Below, one piece after another: positions 7,697-9,143 of a stretch of DNA of 9,143 bases. This stretch comes from an uncultured Porphyromonadaceae bacterium (GTDB lineage: Bacteria > Bacteroidota > Bacteroidia > Bacteroidales > Muribaculaceae): the NCBI GenBank assembly GCA_947178245.1, contig CAMWXO010000051.1:1-9143 (forward strand), in the 5' to 3' direction. The notes beneath the pieces were generated by a model. That model was not told the origin of the DNA and did not search any database. It saw only the letters and a program-made list of their open reading frames with translations. The translations under genes and the position numbers were made by a program. How positions within the stretch are numbered: the first letter of the stretch is position 1; each line of letters begins with the position of its first letter.

Positions 7697-7737
7697 CTGG
7701 TTATACTTTTTTTGATAATTTTTATCTCCTGGTTATA
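7697..7737 (-). repeat. 9-nt direct repeat in the groES leader
   Basis: The word TATAACCAG occurs twice on the minus strand, at 7737-7729 and 7705-7697, exactly 32 bp apart (about three helical turns). The upstream copy forms the loop and part of the 3' arm of the second leader hairpin. It could be a pair of protein-binding sites on DNA or RNA, or chance in an AT-rich spacer. Confidence 0.35.
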
Positions 7738-7759
7738 GGAGAGCCTTCCGTGACTCCCC
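7725..7759 (-). promoter_or_regulatory. Two mutually exclusive hairpins in the groES 5' leader
   Basis: On the minus strand, hairpin A pairs GGGGAG (7759-7754) with CTCTCC (7743-7738), with one G-U pair and a 10-nt loop. Hairpin B pairs TCTCCT (7742-7737) with AGGAGA (7730-7725) around the loop ATAACC. The arms share 7738-7742, so only one can form at a time. With the predicted start near 7760, hairpin A would sit at the extreme 5' end of the transcript. Neither hairpin is followed by a U tract, so they are not simple terminators. Confidence 0.45.
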
Positions 7760-7770
7760 ATCATGGAAAC

Positions 7771-7787
7771 AGCAAATACCGTGCCAA
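7771..7787 (-). promoter_or_regulatory. Sigma-54 (RpoN) -24/-12 promoter of groES-groEL
   Basis: The minus strand reads TTGGCACG GTAT TTGCT: GG at 7785-7784, GC at 7773-7772, canonical 10-nt spacing, and all consensus bases. The predicted start is near 7760, giving an 81-nt leader. The element lies 29 nt beyond the stop of the upstream transporter gene, so any enhancer sites would fall inside that gene's 3' end. No CIRCE (TTAGCACTC-N9-GAGTGCTAA) and no TTTG/TAnnTTTG promoter were seen between 7680 and about 7900. Confidence 0.82.
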
Positions 7788-7816
7788 TTCCGATAAGAAT
7801 AACGTGTGAGAAGCCA

Positions 7817-8740
7817 TCATTGTTCAGGCGTGTATGGCTCCATGTGGATATTGACCACGGCGGGTGAGAAATTTTCCTTTATCGCGTTTTCCACCGTCGT
7901 AGCTATATCATGGGCCCGGCGCAGAGTGATGTCGGGATCGAGTTTTATATGGAAGTCGATGATGCGTGTATTGCCGTTGCTGCGCGAGCGGAAATGGTGA
8001 TAATCCCTCACTCCGGGGGTGGAGAGTATAATCTGCCTTATGCTTTCAGCTTCGCTTGCAGGCAGTGACGCTTCAAGCAGTTCGCGCACGGATGTTCGGG
8101 CCATTTTCACGGCCATAGTGATGATGAGCACGCTCACCAGCGCGGCTGCAAGAGGATCGAGAAATCTCCATCCCGGGCCCAGAAACATCGCTCCCGCTAT
8201 GCCGGCCAGCGTTGCGAGCGACGAGAAGGCGTCAGAACGGTGATGCCATGCGTTGGCCTCCATTGCCGGCGAGTGAATGCGCCGGGCCGCCTTGCGTGTG
8301 AAACGGAATAGCCACTCCTTTGCCAGAATTGACACTATCGCCATGGCGAGTGCTATCCATGTGGGGCTGCTGATCGATTCACCCTCAAAGAAAGCGATGG
8401 CGCGTTTCACTCCGTCTACAAGGATGCCTATGCCTACAGCCGCCAGAAGCAGCGCTATGATGAAGGTGACGAAGGTCTCGATTTTCCCGTGCCCGTATGA
8501 GTGCGAGGAGTCGGCCTTCTTACGCGACACACCGAGCACAAGAACTACGGCGATGTCCGTTATGAGGTCAGACGCAGAGTGGATGCCGTCGGCTATCATG
8601 GCCGATGACCTGCCTATCACTCCTGCCAGGATCTTTAGCACGGATAGCGCCATATTGGTCCAGAATCCAATCCATGTCACATGCTTGCCAACACGGATCT
8701 CTTCCTGCGCAACGTTCTCTTCCGGTTTGTCGGGATTCAT
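7817..8740 (-). CDS. Cation diffusion facilitator transporter (predicted zinc or other divalent metal efflux)
   Basis: This is a member of the CDF/SLC30 family of inner-membrane proton-coupled divalent metal exporters. The 307 residues contain about six membrane segments. The transport-site motif is HSASD (His54, Asp58) in the second segment and HHRSD (His166, Asp170) in the fifth. This His-Asp/His-Asp set in the family usually goes with zinc, in contrast to the Asp-Asp/His-Asp set of E. coli FieF. The cytoplasmic C-terminal domain (about 210-307) keeps His and acidic residues (DFHIKLD, RAHD, NIHMEP) where the family binds regulatory metal. A signature glycine-rich SYGHGKIE segment (81-88) precedes the third membrane segment. 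It starts 22 nt after the hydrolase stop with an AAGGA ribosome-binding-like sequence, so the two are probably cotranscribed. The exact metal cannot be told from sequence. Confidence 0.9.
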   Translation of the reverse strand: MNPDKPEENVAQEEIRVGKHVTWIGFWTNMALSVLKILAGVIGRSSAMIADGIHSASDLITDIAVVLVLGVSRKKADSSHSYGHGKIETFVTFIIALLLAAVGIGILVDGVKRAIAFFEGESISSPTWIALAMAIVSILAKEWLFRFTRKAARRIHSPAMEANAWHHRSDAFSSLATLAGIAGAMFLGPGWRFLDPLAAALVSVLIITMAVKMARTSVRELLEASLPASEAESIRQIILSTPGVRDYHHFRSRSNGNTRIIDFHIKLDPDITLRRAHDIATTVENAIKENFSPAVVNIHMEPYTPEQ

Positions 8741-8762
8741 GATGATTCCTTTTAAGAAAAGA

Positions 8763-9143
8763 TCAATATAAGAAGGGATTCATGTCTTTTTCCCTTCCCA
8801 CGGTAGTGCTGCCTCCGTGTCCGGGATAGATCAGTGTCTCTTCAGGCAGCGTCAGAAGTCGCTTCTTTATCGCGTCGATCAGTTGCCGATGGTTGCCACC
8901 CGGCAGATCAGTGCGCCCTATGCTTCCCTCGAAAAGTGCGTCGCCCACGATGGCGAATTTTTCTTTCCGGCAATAGAGCGCGATGCTGCCGGGGCTATGG
9001 CCGGGCACGTGGATCACTTCAAGCTCGCCTTCTCCGATCCTTATGATGTCGCCGTCTTTGAGCTCCTTTTCTATCTCTACCGGGCCTGTCTGGTATACAC
9101 ATAAACCAGCCCACGAAGCGGGAAAGAAGTTGGTTGTCCGGCG
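8763..9143 (-). CDS. Metallo-beta-lactamase-fold hydrolase (glyoxalase II-like), 3' part only
   Basis: The last 126 residues are present and the frame stays open to the right edge, so the N-terminal HxHxDH motif lies outside the window. Visible family motifs are HVPGHSPGS (45-53 of the fragment, metal-ligand His49), VGDALF (66-71, bridging Asp68), the substrate-loop segment GSIGRTDLPGG (73-83), and YPGHG (106-110, last ligand His109). The end KDMNPFLY is typical of these proteins. The family hydrolyses thioesters such as glutathione or other thiol conjugates, and the substrate here is unknown. A GTG at 9017 could open a shorter frame, but it falls inside the conserved fold, so the true start is upstream. 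The first 20 or so residues of the fragment are less family-like. Confidence 0.87.
   Translation of the reverse strand, partial: RRTTNFFPASWAGLCVYQTGPVEIEKELKDGDIIRIGEGELEVIHVPGHSPGSIALYCRKEKFAIVGDALFEGSIGRTDLPGGNHRQLIDAIKKRLLTLPEETLIYPGHGGSTTVGREKDMNPFLY

Noticed and set aside
7725..7742. Hairpin B as a terminator for the upstream transporter gene
   Set aside because: It is followed on the minus strand by TAAAAATT rather than a U run, and it lies downstream of the groES promoter.
7680..7816. CIRCE/HrcA operator upstream of groES
   Set aside because: The TTAGCACTC-N9-GAGTGCTAA inverted repeat was looked for and is not present.
7844..7858. GTGG-N7-CCAC inverted repeat about 91 bp upstream of the groES start, as an activator site
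   Set aside because: Only 4-bp arms, inside transporter coding sequence, and unrelated to the clpC palindrome.
8763..9017. A short 84-residue hydrolase beginning at the GTG at 9017
   Set aside because: The GTG lies in the middle of the metallo-beta-lactamase fold, and the same frame continues upstream to the window edge with family-like residues (KDGDIIRIG).

Overview
The window looks like chromosomal core DNA from a member of the Bacteroidota, most likely the order Bacteroidales. A Muribaculaceae-like gut genome is my best guess, and that family call is inference. The evidence is the protein sequences (GyrA, ClpC, GroEL and a Bacteroidota-type secreted TPR protein), AT-rich spacers between GC-richer genes, mostly weak or absent Shine-Dalgarno sequences, and a textbook Bacteroidota housekeeping promoter (TTTG, 20 nt, TAATTTTG) in front of gyrA.

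Every gene is on the minus strand, so transcription runs from right to left. In transcription order: the 3' part of a metallo-beta-lactamase-fold hydrolase gene (8763-9143, entering from the right edge); a cation diffusion facilitator transporter (7817-8740) 22 nt after it; groES (7407-7679) and groEL (5742-7373) as an operon; clpC (3042-5615); gyrA (398-2908); and the 5' part of a secreted TPR protein gene (1-378), which follows gyrA by 19 nt. Hairpin terminators follow groEL (5683-5717) and clpC (2986-3018), so groESL, clpC and gyrA are separate transcription units. No RNA genes, insertion sequences, CRISPR arrays or phage genes were seen. No spacer reaches 300 bases.

The most notable signal is regulatory. 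The spacers before groES and before clpC each contain a full match to the sigma-54 (RpoN) -24/-12 promoter, TTGGCACG-N4-TTGCT. Neither spacer shows the Bacteroidota housekeeping promoter that gyrA has, and no CIRCE operator was found. I infer that the chaperonin and the Clp unfoldase are co-regulated by sigma-54 and an unidentified enhancer-binding activator, as an RpoN-driven protein-quality-control (heat-shock-like) unit. The predicted groES leader (about 81 nt) can form two mutually exclusive hairpins and carries a 9-nt direct repeat. These are further candidate control features.

The gene products fall into three groups. GroEL/GroES fold proteins, and ClpC unfolds substrates for ClpP. GyrA with GyrB (not in the window) supercoils DNA. 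The transporter and the hydrolase appear to be an unrelated upstream operon.
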